Assembly: GCF_000758925.1 (NCBI RefSeq)
Contig: NZ_JRNC01000047.1
Span: 1 to 48,006 of the forward strand
DNA: 48,006 nucleotides
DNA from: Prevotella sp. S7-1-8
Lineage (GTDB): Bacteria; Bacteroidota; Bacteroidia; Bacteroidales; Bacteroidaceae
Direction: 5' to 3'
The notes under the pieces were generated by a model. That model did not search any database and was not told where the DNA came from. It worked only from the letters and a program-made list of their open reading frames with translations. The position numbers and the translations under genes are program-made. This document shows positions 31,545 through 40,931 of this stretch, in pieces (position 1 is the first letter of the stretch; the number at the start of each line of letters is the position of its first letter).

Positions 31545-32465
31545 ATGGTTACCAAAGCAGAGACATATCACATCCCGGTGTTGCTCAAAGCGAGCGTGGA
31601 CGGATTGGCTATCAAGCCCGGTGGCATCTACGTGGATGTCACCTTTGGCGGTGGCGGCCACTCGCGCGAGATACTCTCGAGGCTTGGCGGCAAGGGTCGG
31701 TTGTTCAGTTTTGACCAGGATGAAGACGCGGAGGCCAACATCGGGGATGTCGCGGCCGAAGGTTTCACCTTTGTGCGCTCCAACTTTCGCTACCTGAAAA
31801 ATTGGATGCGCTATTACAAGATAAGCAGCATAGATGGCCTTTTGGCCGATCTTGGCGTGTCGAGCCACCATTTTGACGATGAGACACGGGGGTTCTCGTT
31901 CCGCTTTGACGCTCCCTTGGACATGCGCATGAACAATCGCGCGGGAAAGACGGCCGCGGATGTAGTAAACGAGGAGACCGAGGAACGGCTGGCATCCATC
32001 TTCTATCTCTATGGCGAATTGAAATCCGCGCGGCGAATAGCGGCAGCCATCGCGAAGGCGCGAAAAGAGGCCACCATCTCCACCACGCAAGATTTGGCGC
32101 GAATAGTGGAACCCATACTCAACCGAGAACGGGAGAAAAAAGACATGGCCAAGCTCTTTCAGGCTCTGCGCATAGAGGTGAACCAAGAGATGGAGGCCCT
32201 CAAGGAGATGCTCCGGGCGGCAACGCAACTACTCGCCCCGGGTGGTAGAATGAGTGTCATAACTTACCACTCGATAGAAGATCGCATCGTGAAAAACCTG
32301 ATAAAAACTGGCAATGTGGATGGACGGATTGAGAAAGATTTCTTCGGCAATGTGGAACTCGCGCTCAAGCCCGTGAACAACAAAGTAATCATACCCGACC
32401 AGAACGAGCAGGCGCACAACCCAAGAAGCAGAAGCGCCAAACTAAGAATAGCGGAAAAGAAATGA
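31545..32465 (+). CDS. rsmH: 16S rRNA m4C1402 methyltransferase
   Basis: A 306-residue RsmH (MraW), which methylates N4 of cytidine 1402 in 16S rRNA with S-adenosylmethionine. The SAM-binding segment is VDVTFGGGGHSREIL, followed by FDQDEDA and the LADLGVSSHHFDD motif; the C-terminal part has ALRIEVNQEMEALKEML and ISYHS-like VITYHSIEDRIVKN, then NPRSRSAKLRIAEK. A TTG at 31503 in the same frame would overlap mraZ and is not conserved, so ATG 31545 is chosen. The stop overlaps the ftsL start by four bases (ATGA). Confidence 0.95.
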   Translation: MVTKAETYHIPVLLKASVDGLAIKPGGIYVDVTFGGGGHSREILSRLGGKGRLFSFDQDEDAEANIGDVAAEGFTFVRSNFRYLKNWMRYYKISSIDGLLADLGVSSHHFDDETRGFSFRFDAPLDMRMNNRAGKTAADVVNEETEERLASIFYLYGELKSARRIAAAIAKARKEATISTTQDLARIVEPILNREREKKDMAKLFQALRIEVNQEMEALKEMLRAATQLLAPGGRMSVITYHSIEDRIVKNLIKTGNVDGRIEKDFFGNVELALKPVNNKVIIPDQNEQAHNPRSRSAKLRIAEKK

Positions 32466-32998
32466 AAGAGGATTTAAAGAATAACTCGCATGCGTCAAGC
32501 CAGGCCCCCGATGGCTCCGCCAACCAAGCAGCGACAGAGGCCTTGCGCGCCACCACCTCCACAGAAAACCTGAAGAACGGGGAGACACCCCTAACGGAAG
32601 ATGGCAACAACGAACAAGCTCCGACGCTCAAGCAGGTGATACAGGAACAAGCCATCGAAGGAGAGGCGCCACTGTCGCGTAAATTCTCCTTGCGCAAAAT
32701 ATTGGGTGGCGACATACTAAACACGGCCGCCATACGTCGGCAAATATGGCTGTTTGTGCTGATAGCCGCTTTCATGGTGGTCTATATTGCCAACAGATAT
32801 GGTTGCCAGCGTGACATCATTGAGATAGATCATCTGCAAGAAGAGTTGAAAGACGCCAAATACAAAGCCCTCTCAAGCATGAGTCAACTTACGGAGAAAA
32901 GCCGCGAGAGCAACGTGATGGAAATACTCAAAACAAACCAGGACAGCGTGCTGAAAATAGCCAAGCAACCGCCATACATCATCAACATACCCGAATAG
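32462..32998 (+). CDS. ftsL: Cell division protein FtsL-like
   Basis: A 178-residue bitopic protein in the FtsL position. Residues 1-90 are polar, Ser/Ala/Glu/Asn-rich and probably disordered in the cytoplasm; one membrane helix follows at about 94-111 (IWLFVLIAAFMVVYIANR), then a short coiled-coil periplasmic part (IDHLQEELKDAKYKALSSMSQL). FtsL partners FtsB and FtsQ and activates FtsWI. The size is larger than E. coli FtsL (121) because of the N-terminal extension, a pattern seen in Bacteroidetes. Identification rests on position and layout, as the sequence is poorly conserved. Confidence 0.82.
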   Translation: MKEDLKNNSHASSQAPDGSANQAATEALRATTSTENLKNGETPLTEDGNNEQAPTLKQVIQEQAIEGEAPLSRKFSLRKILGGDILNTAAIRRQIWLFVLIAAFMVVYIANRYGCQRDIIEIDHLQEELKDAKYKALSSMSQLTEKSRESNVMEILKTNQDSVLKIAKQPPYIINIPE

Positions 32999-33005
32999 CA
33001 CGAAT

Positions 33006-35174
33006 ATGAGCAAATTTGACTATAATAAAATCATGCCGCGATACAGCGCCATCGCCGTGGTGATGACGTTGGTGGCTATCGCCGTGGTGGGCAAAGCGGC
33101 ATACACCATGACCGCCAAGCGCGATTATTGGCAGAAAGTGGCCAACCGAGTGAAGAAAGACAGCGTGGAGGTGATACCCACGCGCGGCAACATATTGAGT
33201 TGCGACGGCCAGCTGCTGGCATCCTCGCTGCCAGAGTTTAAAATCTATATGGACTTCAAGCCCCTCAAGGACACGGGCACAGACTCACTCTGGGAGGCCA
33301 AGATAGACAGTATATGCATGGGCTTGCACCATATATTCCCGGAACGAAGCGCGGCGGAATTTAAGGCCTCGTTGGAAAAGGGGCGAAGAGAAGAGAAGCG
33401 GCATTGGCCCATTTGGCCGAACCGCATAGACTACAACACATTCTCGCAGGTGAAGCAACTGCCAGTGCTAAACCTAAGCAAGAACAAGAGTGGCTTTCAC
33501 TGGGAGGAGCTTAACGCGCGCGAGCGACCTTACGGCACGTTGGCCGGACGAACCGTGGGCGACATGTACGCGGCCATGAATGGTGGCCGCACGCCCCGAT
33601 GTGGGTTGGAATTGTCGTACAACTCGCTCTTGCGCGGCACGACAGGCATCAAACACCGCCGCAAGGTGCTCAATCGTTATCTTGACATTGTGGACACGCC
33701 ACCTATCGCCGGGGCAGACATCGTGACCACCATCGACGTAAGCATGCAAGACTTGGCAGAGCGTGCGGTGATCGACGAGCTGAAGGAAATAAACGGCAAC
33801 GTGGGCGTAGCCATTGTGATGGAGGTGAAAACCGGCGACGTGAAAGCCATCGTGAACATGGAAAAATGCGTGGACGGCGAGTATCGTGAAATCAAAAACC
33901 ACGCCGTAAGCGACCTCTTGGAGCCAGGCTCCGTGTTCAAACCAATCTCTATCATGACCGCGTTGGAAGATGGCATGTGCGACACCAACAAGGTGGTGGA
34001 CACCGGTGGGGGCGTTTGGCCCATGTACGGCAGGGAGATGAAAGACCACAACTGGCGCCGTGGTGGCTATGGCACGATGACGCTTCCGAAAACGCTGAAA
34101 GTGAGCTCGAACATCGGCGTGAGCCGTATCATAGACGAATATTACCATGCCAACCCCGAGAAATTTGTACGCGGCGTATATCGATCGGGTATCACCGCCG
34201 ATCTGCACATACCCATCGTTGGCGCCACGCATGGCAAAGTGCGCATGCCCAAGAAAAACAAGCGAGGCGAATGGGTCAATTGGAGCAACACCGCCCTGCC
34301 ATGGATGAGCATCGGATACGAGTCGCAGATACCACCCATCTCTACGCTGGCATTCTACAACGCCATAGCCAACGACGGAAAAATGATGCAGCCACGCTTT
34401 GTGAAAGCGGCAGTGAAGGACGGCAAAATATTGCAAGAGTTTCCGCCACAAGTGGTGGAGGGGCACGAGCAGATAGCGTCGCCACGCGTTATCAAGCTGA
34501 TGCAAGAAATGCTGCGAAAAGTGGTAAGCGAAGGTTTAGGGCGCAAAGCAGGGTCTGAGGCATTTGGCGTGGCGGGCAAGACAGGCACCGCGCAAATATC
34601 GCAAGGCGTAGCCGGATACAAGAGTGGACGCGTGAACTACTTGTTGTCGTTCGCCGGATACTTTCCCGCCGACGCGCCACGGTACAGCTGTATCGTATGT
34701 ATTCAAAAATCTGGGCTACCCGCCTCGGGCGGTGGCATGAGCGGAGTGGTGTTTCATAACATAGCCGAGGGCATCATGGCGCACGACATTCGTTTTGACG
34801 TGGCCGACGCCCGCGACTCCTTGTCAATGCCAATTCCCGACGTGAAAGATGGAAACGTGCTCTCGGCCGACTATGTGTTGTCGCAACTCGGCATCAAGAC
34901 AAACGCCAATTTTAGCAGCGGCTCCGCCATGAACACACCAGTGTGGGGCAAGGTGATAAAATATGCCGACCACGTGTCTTTGGTAAAACAAAAAACGGTT
35001 GGCAAGAAACGCATGCCCAATGTCATGGGCATGGGCGCCCGGGACGCTGTTTATCTCATCGAGAGTAGAGGTGCGACATGCCGCGTCAAAGGTAGGGGCA
35101 AGGTAGTGGCGCAGAGCTTGCCACTCGGCCATTACATAAAAAAAGGTGACGTGTGCGCGCTGACATTGGAGTAA
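33006..35174 (+). CDS. ftsI: Septal transpeptidase FtsI/PBP with PASTA domain
   Basis: A 722-residue class B penicillin-binding protein, cross-linking septal peptidoglycan on the outer face of the cytoplasmic membrane. After the single anchor helix (about 14-34) come the dimerisation domain (TRGNILSCDG at 59-68), then the transpeptidase motifs S309-V-F-K312, S367-S-N369 and K525-T-G527. A single PASTA domain (about 660-722, RMPNVMGMGARDAVYLIESRG) ends the protein. It is the partner of FtsW in the same operon, and ftsL is 7 bases upstream. Confidence 0.95.
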   Translation: MSKFDYNKIMPRYSAIAVVMTLVAIAVVGKAAYTMTAKRDYWQKVANRVKKDSVEVIPTRGNILSCDGQLLASSLPEFKIYMDFKPLKDTGTDSLWEAKIDSICMGLHHIFPERSAAEFKASLEKGRREEKRHWPIWPNRIDYNTFSQVKQLPVLNLSKNKSGFHWEELNARERPYGTLAGRTVGDMYAAMNGGRTPRCGLELSYNSLLRGTTGIKHRRKVLNRYLDIVDTPPIAGADIVTTIDVSMQDLAERAVIDELKEINGNVGVAIVMEVKTGDVKAIVNMEKCVDGEYREIKNHAVSDLLEPGSVFKPISIMTALEDGMCDTNKVVDTGGGVWPMYGREMKDHNWRRGGYGTMTLPKTLKVSSNIGVSRIIDEYYHANPEKFVRGVYRSGITADLHIPIVGATHGKVRMPKKNKRGEWVNWSNTALPWMSIGYESQIPPISTLAFYNAIANDGKMMQPRFVKAAVKDGKILQEFPPQVVEGHEQIASPRVIKLMQEMLRKVVSEGLGRKAGSEAFGVAGKTGTAQISQGVAGYKSGRVNYLLSFAGYFPADAPRYSCIVCIQKSGLPASGGGMSGVVFHNIAEGIMAHDIRFDVADARDSLSMPIPDVKDGNVLSADYVLSQLGIKTNANFSSGSAMNTPVWGKVIKYADHVSLVKQKTVGKKRMPNVMGMGARDAVYLIESRGATCRVKGRGKVVAQSLPLGHYIKKGDVCALTLE

Positions 35175-35219
35175 ACCGTTACACGTGAATTAAACCATTG
35201 GACCATAAATAAACAACAT

Positions 35220-36674
35220 ATGAAATTAAAAGAATTGCTGATTGGCGTTAAGCCGCTTGCCATCATTGGCGACACGGATGTTGATATTACCGGCGTGAAC
35301 ATTGATTCGCGCAAGATACAAGATGGCAATTTATTTGTAGCGATGAAAGGAACATTGGTGGACGGCCATCAATTCATCACCAAAGCCATCTCGTTGGGGG
35401 CCAAGGCCATCTTGTGCGAAGACCTGCCCACGGAACGGCCCGCGGACGTTACCTATGTGAGAGTGGCCGACACGGAGAACGAAGTGGGCAAGGTGGCAAC
35501 CGCATTTTACGATTGCCCATCCAAGAAACTGAAACTCGTTGGGGTGACGGGAACTAACGGGAAAACCACCGTCGCCACCTTATTATATAACATGTTCAGA
35601 AAATTGGGATACAAATGCGGCCTGCTGTCCACGGTATGCAACTACATAGAAGAAAGCGCCATACCTGCCGACCACACCACTCCGGACCCCATAGAATTGA
35701 ACTATCTGCTCCACAAAATGGTGGAGGCGGGTTGCGACTATGTATTCATGGAATGCTCCAGCCACGCCATCGCGCAGAAGCGTATTGGCGGCCTGACTTT
35801 CACGGGGGGAATTTTCACCAACCTGACACGCGACCATTTAGACTATCACAAGACATTCGAGAACTATAGAAACGCAAAAAAGGCGTTCTTTGACATGCTG
35901 CCAAAAACGGCCTTCGCCATCACAAACGCCGACGACAAAAACGGCATGTACATGGTACAGAACACGAAGGCTACGGTAAAGACGTATTCCATGAGCCGAA
36001 TGGCCGACTTCAAAGCCAATATTGTGGAGATGCACTTTGCCGGCATGTATCTCAACATGGATGGACACGAGGTAGGGGTTCAATTTATCGGCAAGTTCAA
36101 CGTGAGCAACTTGCTGGCCGTGTATGGAACCGCCATCATGCTTGGACAGAAGAGCGAGGACATCCTCGTGGCCTTGAGCATGCTCCACAGCGTGAGCGGC
36201 AGGTTGGAACCTATACAGTCGCCCGACGGCTACACGGCCATCGTGGATTACGCCCACACGCCCGACGCGCTTGAGAACGTGCTCAATGCCATACATGAGG
36301 TGGACGGGAAAGGACATGTCATCACCGTGTGTGGAGCAGGAGGAAATCGCGACAAAGGCAAACGGCCGCTCATGGCACGCGAGGCCGTGAAGCAAAGCGA
36401 CAAGGTAATCATCACGAGCGACAACCCCCGTTTTGAGGAACCACAGGCCATCATTGACGATATGCTGGCCGGCCTGAACAGCCAGCAAATGAAAAAGGTG
36501 TTGAGTATCGTGGACAGGCGCGAGGCTATCAAGACAGCTTGCATGATGGCACAAAAAGGAGACGTTATTTTGATAGCTGGCAAAGGGCATGAAAATTATC
36601 AAGAAATAAAAGGCGTGAAACACCATTTCGATGACAAAGAGGTGGTGAAAGAGATTTTCGGACTCAACAATTAA
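35220..36674 (+). CDS. murE: UDP-MurNAc-L-Ala-D-Glu:meso-diaminopimelate ligase
   Basis: A 484-residue Mur ligase adding the third residue of the stem peptide. The P-loop is G111-TNGKTT117; the mid-domain has [13 protein letters not shown] and [11 protein letters not shown] (with the lysine position that is carbamylated in the family lying just after), and the C-terminal domain has D401-N-P-R404, the signature of enzymes that select meso-diaminopimelate rather than lysine. A DAP-type wall is therefore expected, as is usual for Bacteroidales. It lies 45 bases after ftsI. Confidence 0.96.
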   Translation: MKLKELLIGVKPLAIIGDTDVDITGVNIDSRKIQDGNLFVAMKGTLVDGHQFITKAISLGAKAILCEDLPTERPADVTYVRVADTENEVGKVATAFYDCPSKKLKLVGVTGTNGKTTVATLLYNMFRKLGYKCGLLSTVCNYIEESAIPADHTTPDPIELNYLLHKMVEAGCDYVFMECSSHAIAQKRIGGLTFTGGIFTNLTRDHLDYHKTFENYRNAKKAFFDMLPKTAFAITNADDKNGMYMVQNTKATVKTYSMSRMADFKANIVEMHFAGMYLNMDGHEVGVQFIGKFNVSNLLAVYGTAIMLGQKSEDILVALSMLHSVSGRLEPIQSPDGYTAIVDYAHTPDALENVLNAIHEVDGKGHVITVCGAGGNRDKGKRPLMAREAVKQSDKVIITSDNPRFEEPQAIIDDMLAGLNSQQMKKVLSIVDRREAIKTACMMAQKGDVILIAGKGHENYQEIKGVKHHFDDKEVVKEIFGLNN

Positions 36675-36718
36675 AACGGCGAGGCAGCTCAAGCAACAAA
36701 ACAAACAGAATACGAAAC

Positions 36719-37987
36719 ATGCTATATTATCTTTTCAGATTTTTAGAACAGTACGGCATATCGGGCGCGAGGATGTGGGGATACATCTCCTTCAGGGCTC
36801 TTTTGGCCTTGATTTTGTCTCTTGTCATCTCCGTGTGGTTTGGTGAGAGGTTTATCAAATATTTAAAAAAGAAACAAATTACCGAGACAGCGCGCGACGA
36901 GAAGATAGACCCATTCGGCACCAAGAAGATTGGCGTGCCATCCATGGGCGGCATCATTGTCATCATGGCGGTGCTTATCCCAGTGCTGCTGCTGGGTAGG
37001 TTGAGAAACGTTTATCTCATCCTCATGGTCATAACGACGGTATGGTTAGGCTTTCTTGGCGGCATGGACGACTACATCAAGATATTCCGAAAAAACAAGG
37101 AAGGACTGAAAGGGAAATACAAAATAGTGGGGCAATTGGGCATTGGGCTTATCGTAGGATTGGTGCTTTGGGCCTCGCCCGACGTAAAATCGAACGAGAA
37201 CATAGTGCTTGAGCGGCAAGGACAAGAGATGGTTGTGAAACATAGGACCGACGCGCGCAAGACGCTCAAGACCACCATCCCGTTTCTGAAAGGACACAAT
37301 CTGGATTATTCACAAATCATGTCGTTCTGTGGCAAGCACAAAGTGGCGGCCGGATGGATTCTTTTTGTCATCATGACCATTCTCGTGGTCACGGCCGTGA
37401 GCAATGGCGCCAATCTCAATGACGGCATGGATGGCATGGCGGCGGGCAACTCGGCTATCATTGGCGTAGCCCTTGGCATACTCGCTTACGTGAGCTCGCA
37501 CATAGAGTTCGCCGCCTACTTGAACATCATGTACATACCCGGCTCACAAGAGTTGGTGGTGTTTATGTGCGCGTTCGTGGGCGCGCTAATCGGTTTTTTA
37601 TGGTACAACGCATATCCCGCACAGGTGTTCATGGGCGACACGGGGTCGCTAACCATAGGTGGCATAATCGGGGTGACCGCCGTCATCATACACAAAGAAT
37701 TGTTGTTGCCCATACTGTGCGGCATCTTTTTTGTGGAAAGCCTGAGCGTGATAGTGCAGGTGTGGTATTACAAATGGGGTAAACGCAAGGGGGTGAGACA
37801 ACGCGTTTTCAAGCGCACGCCCATACACGACAACTTCCGTGTGACCCAAGACCAATTGGACCCCGACTGCAATTATCTCGTAAAGGCTCCACGGTCGGCC
37901 AAGCACGAGAGCAAAATCACCATCCGCTTTTGGATTATCACCATTATCCTCGCGGCTATGACAATTATCACTTTGAAGATGAGATAA
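36719..37987 (+). CDS. mraY: Phospho-N-acetylmuramoyl-pentapeptide transferase
   Basis: A 422-residue polytopic membrane enzyme forming lipid I from undecaprenyl phosphate and UDP-MurNAc-pentapeptide. About ten membrane segments can be seen. Family motifs include PSMGGIIVI with the conserved Gly-rich turn, GGMDDYIK (the Asp pair), NDGMDGMAAG (metal-binding Asp) and MGDTGSL, and the HDNF histidine motif in the cytoplasmic loop (TPIHDNFRV). An insert at about 155-215, including PDVKSNENIVLERQ, lengthens it relative to E. coli MraY (360). Confidence 0.96.
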   Translation: MLYYLFRFLEQYGISGARMWGYISFRALLALILSLVISVWFGERFIKYLKKKQITETARDEKIDPFGTKKIGVPSMGGIIVIMAVLIPVLLLGRLRNVYLILMVITTVWLGFLGGMDDYIKIFRKNKEGLKGKYKIVGQLGIGLIVGLVLWASPDVKSNENIVLERQGQEMVVKHRTDARKTLKTTIPFLKGHNLDYSQIMSFCGKHKVAAGWILFVIMTILVVTAVSNGANLNDGMDGMAAGNSAIIGVALGILAYVSSHIEFAAYLNIMYIPGSQELVVFMCAFVGALIGFLWYNAYPAQVFMGDTGSLTIGGIIGVTAVIIHKELLLPILCGIFFVESLSVIVQVWYYKWGKRKGVRQRVFKRTPIHDNFRVTQDQLDPDCNYLVKAPRSAKHESKITIRFWIITIILAAMTIITLKMR

Positions 37988-38075
37988 GCTAAAGAAAAAT
38001 GATTGGGACAGCGCGCGAACCGCTTGGATAACCTGACGCGCAATGTCACACATACAAACAAAGAAGAAAAAAAAC

Positions 38076-39407
38076 ATGAAAAGAATAGTAGTTTTGGGAG
38101 CTGGAGAAAGCGGAGCCGGAGCCGCGGTCTTGGCTAAAAAAGAGGGATTTGACGTATTTGTGTCTGACTCGACAAGCATCAAGGATAAATACAAGCAACG
38201 ACTTGACGACCATGGCATAGCATGGGAGGAGGGAGGACACACCGAGGCGGATATATTGAACGCCGACGAGGTGATAAAAAGCCCGGGCATACCAGACGAG
38301 ACACCTATAATCCAAAAACTTATCAAACAGGAAACGCACATTATAAGCGAGATAGAGTTTGCTGGAAGGTACACCCATTCCAAGATGATTTGTATCACCG
38401 GAAGCAACGGGAAGACCACCACGACATCTCTCATATACCACATTTTCAAAACCGCTGGGTATGACGTGGGTTTGGCAGGGAATATCGGACGTAGCCTCGC
38501 GTTACAGGTAGCGGAAGACCCTCACGAGTATTACATCATAGAATTGAGTTCTTTCCAACTGGACAACATGTATGACTTCAGGGCCAACATCGCCATATTG
38601 CTCAACATAACGCCCGACCACCTTGACCGCTACAACTACAAATTCCAAAACTACGTGAACGCCAAGATGCGCATCATACGCAACCAAACGGAGACGGACA
38701 GTTTCATCTACTGGAATGACGACCCCGTGATAAAGAAAGAACTGGACAAATATGACATACACGCCGTGCGATGCCCTTTCTCAGAAGTGAAAGAAAAGGG
38801 AAGTATCGGATATATTGAGCAGGGACAGTACAAATTGGAATATCCCGTGCCTTTTAACATGGAGCAAGAAGCACTGTCTCTCACGGGGAAACACAATATA
38901 TACAACTCGCTGGCCGCCGGCATAGCCTCCAACATCAGTGGCATCAAGAAAGAGGTTATCCGCAAGAGCCTGAGCGACTTTCCCGGGGTGGAACATCGTT
39001 TGGAAAAAGTGTGCGACGTGGCCGGCGTGCACTACGTGAACGACTCCAAAGCAACCAACGTAGACGCTTGCTGGTACGCCTTGGAGAGCATGCGCACTCC
39101 CACCATTCTCATACTCGGCGGCAAGGATAAGGGCAACGATTACACGGCCATCAAAGAGTTGGTGAGACAAAAATGCGCCGGATTGGTATATCTCGGAGCC
39201 GACAACAAAAAATTGCATGACAATTTTGACGGCATGGGGATACCCGTGGCAGACACACACTCGATGAAAGAGTGTGTGGAAGCCTGCCACCGAATGGCCA
39301 AGACCGGCGACACCGTGCTACTCTCGCCATGCTGCGCCAGCTTTGACCTTTTCAAGAACATGGAGGATCGAGGAAACCAGTTTAAGGCATTGGTACGAAA
39401 CCTTTAA
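38076..39407 (+). CDS. murD: UDP-N-acetylmuramoylalanine--D-glutamate ligase
   Basis: A 443-residue Mur ligase for the second stem-peptide residue. The N-terminal nucleotide fold has VVLGAGESGAGAA and VSDS; the P-loop is ITGSNGKTTTTSL; the family motif VNDSKATNVDA and GGKDKGNDY are in the C-terminal half, and the end LLSPCCASFDLFKNMEDRGNQF is diagnostic for MurD. An upstream in-frame ATG at 38043 would add 11 residues rich in lysine; the ATG at 38076 starts the conserved core and is preferred. Confidence 0.95.
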   Translation: MKRIVVLGAGESGAGAAVLAKKEGFDVFVSDSTSIKDKYKQRLDDHGIAWEEGGHTEADILNADEVIKSPGIPDETPIIQKLIKQETHIISEIEFAGRYTHSKMICITGSNGKTTTTSLIYHIFKTAGYDVGLAGNIGRSLALQVAEDPHEYYIIELSSFQLDNMYDFRANIAILLNITPDHLDRYNYKFQNYVNAKMRIIRNQTETDSFIYWNDDPVIKKELDKYDIHAVRCPFSEVKEKGSIGYIEQGQYKLEYPVPFNMEQEALSLTGKHNIYNSLAAGIASNISGIKKEVIRKSLSDFPGVEHRLEKVCDVAGVHYVNDSKATNVDACWYALESMRTPTILILGGKDKGNDYTAIKELVRQKCAGLVYLGADNKKLHDNFDGMGIPVADTHSMKECVEACHRMAKTGDTVLLSPCCASFDLFKNMEDRGNQFKALVRNL

Positions 39408-39477
39408 CGGCTTTCGCAACAAAGGTTACAATGGAGCACAAACGTATATAGCGATCATATTAGCAAACAAAATATGA

Positions 39478-40749
39478 ATGAACCAGAAATTCAATAACAT
39501 ATTCAAAGGAGACAAGGTCATCTGGATGGTGTTCTTCTTTCTTTGCATAATCAGCGTCGTGGAGGTCTTCTCGGCCTCTTCCGGCTTGACGTACAAGGGG
39601 GGCAACTACCTCGCGCCCATCTTTAAACATTGCTTTATATTGGCCGTTGGCTTTTTCTGCATGGTAGTGACACTCAATATCAAGTGCAAATACTTCAAGA
39701 TCGCGACACCAATCCTGATAGTCATTTCGGCGCTTACGTTGATTTGGGTGTTCTTTGCGGGCCAGGTTAATAACGCAAGTCGCTGGATAGAGATACTTGG
39801 CATACAATTTCAGCCATCCGAGATAGCAAAGGGCACGTTGGTGTTAGCCACCGCCCAGATATTGAGCGCTATGCAGACAGATAACGGAGCCGACAAGCAC
39901 GCCATGAAATACATTCTTGTGGTGTGTGGCATCTTTGTGCCGCTCATCGGTCTTGAGAACCTCTCCACGGCCGCATTGCTGTGCGCTGTTATTTTTTTGA
40001 TGATGGTAGTGGGTCGCGTGCCAGCCCAACAGCTGGGCAAGTTGATAGGCGTGGTAGTCATTTTGATAGTCGCAGTTATTGCATCGGTAATGATTTTGGG
40101 AAAGGAGGAGACGCCAGAGAACATGCCGAACAACCTGACAGACAAAGTTACAACCATTGACCCCCACAGCCAACAAGGCAACAATACTGGCGTATTGCAT
40201 CGTTTTGACACTTGGAAATCGCGTATAAACAAGTTTCTTCACAGTAAAGAAGTGCCACCCGAAGAAGTGGATCTTGACAAAGACGCACAGGTGGCGCATG
40301 CCAATATAGCCATTGTCTCTTCTAACGCCATAGGAAAAGGGCCTGGCAACTCGGTGGAACGAGATTTTCTCTCACAAGCTTTTTCTGATTTCATCTATGC
40401 TATCATCATTGAGGAATTGGGGCTTGCCGGCGCCATTTTCGTGGCCATGCTGTATATCATCCTGCTCTTTCGAACGGGGCGCATAGCCAATCGGTGCGAG
40501 AACAATTTCCCAGCTTTCTTGGCCATGGGGCTTGCCATGCTCTTGGTGACGCAGGCATTGTTCAATATGTGCGTAGCCGTGGGTTTGGCGCCCGTCACGG
40601 GCCAGCCGCTGCCACTTATCAGCAAGGGTGGCACCTCGTCTATCATCAACTGCATTTATATTGGCGCAATTCTCAGCGTGAGCCGCTCGGCGAAAAAAAA
40701 TATCGCAGCCGATGACGAGCAAACAGCATCTTCCCTTGTCACCACTTAG
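39478..40749 (+). CDS. ftsW: Cell division SEDS glycosyltransferase FtsW
   Basis: A 423-residue SEDS protein with about ten membrane helices that polymerises lipid II into septal glycan together with FtsI. The conserved Arg/Ser region NNASRWIEILGIQFQPSEIAKG lies in the first third, and the C-terminal motif VAVGLAPVTGQPLPLISKGGTS is characteristic of FtsW/RodA. A hydrophilic loop at about 205-275, with many Glu and Lys residues, is longer than in E. coli. After this gene the otherwise tight operon has a gap of about 180 bases. Confidence 0.95.
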   Translation: MNQKFNNIFKGDKVIWMVFFFLCIISVVEVFSASSGLTYKGGNYLAPIFKHCFILAVGFFCMVVTLNIKCKYFKIATPILIVISALTLIWVFFAGQVNNASRWIEILGIQFQPSEIAKGTLVLATAQILSAMQTDNGADKHAMKYILVVCGIFVPLIGLENLSTAALLCAVIFLMMVVGRVPAQQLGKLIGVVVILIVAVIASVMILGKEETPENMPNNLTDKVTTIDPHSQQGNNTGVLHRFDTWKSRINKFLHSKEVPPEEVDLDKDAQVAHANIAIVSSNAIGKGPGNSVERDFLSQAFSDFIYAIIIEELGLAGAIFVAMLYIILLFRTGRIANRCENNFPAFLAMGLAMLLVTQALFNMCVAVGLAPVTGQPLPLISKGGTSSIINCIYIGAILSVSRSAKKNIAADDEQTASSLVTT

Positions 40750-40903
40750 ACAGAACAAGCCTTATATTTGAATTCGACTTGAAAGTCTTGGAAAATTCTT
40801 TCGTGAACAAAATGCCGAGAACTAATGGCTCTAGGTGCTATAGAAGAGTTGAAAACTAATAAATAAAGTGGGACGAAAAGACCCTAAAGCGGTTTTTTTT
40901 GAT

Positions 40904-40911
40904 TACTTTTG
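40904..40911 (+). promoter_or_regulatory. Candidate internal promoter before murG
   Basis: TACTTTTG followed by CC is an exact -7 match, 20 bases upstream of the murG ATG, in the only large gap of the cluster (40750-40931). The -33 box is not matched. It is preceded by GGTTTTTTTT with a weak ACC/GGT stem, possibly a leaky terminator of the front half. Confidence 0.45.
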
Positions 40912-40931
40912 CCAAATATAATAACGCTCAT

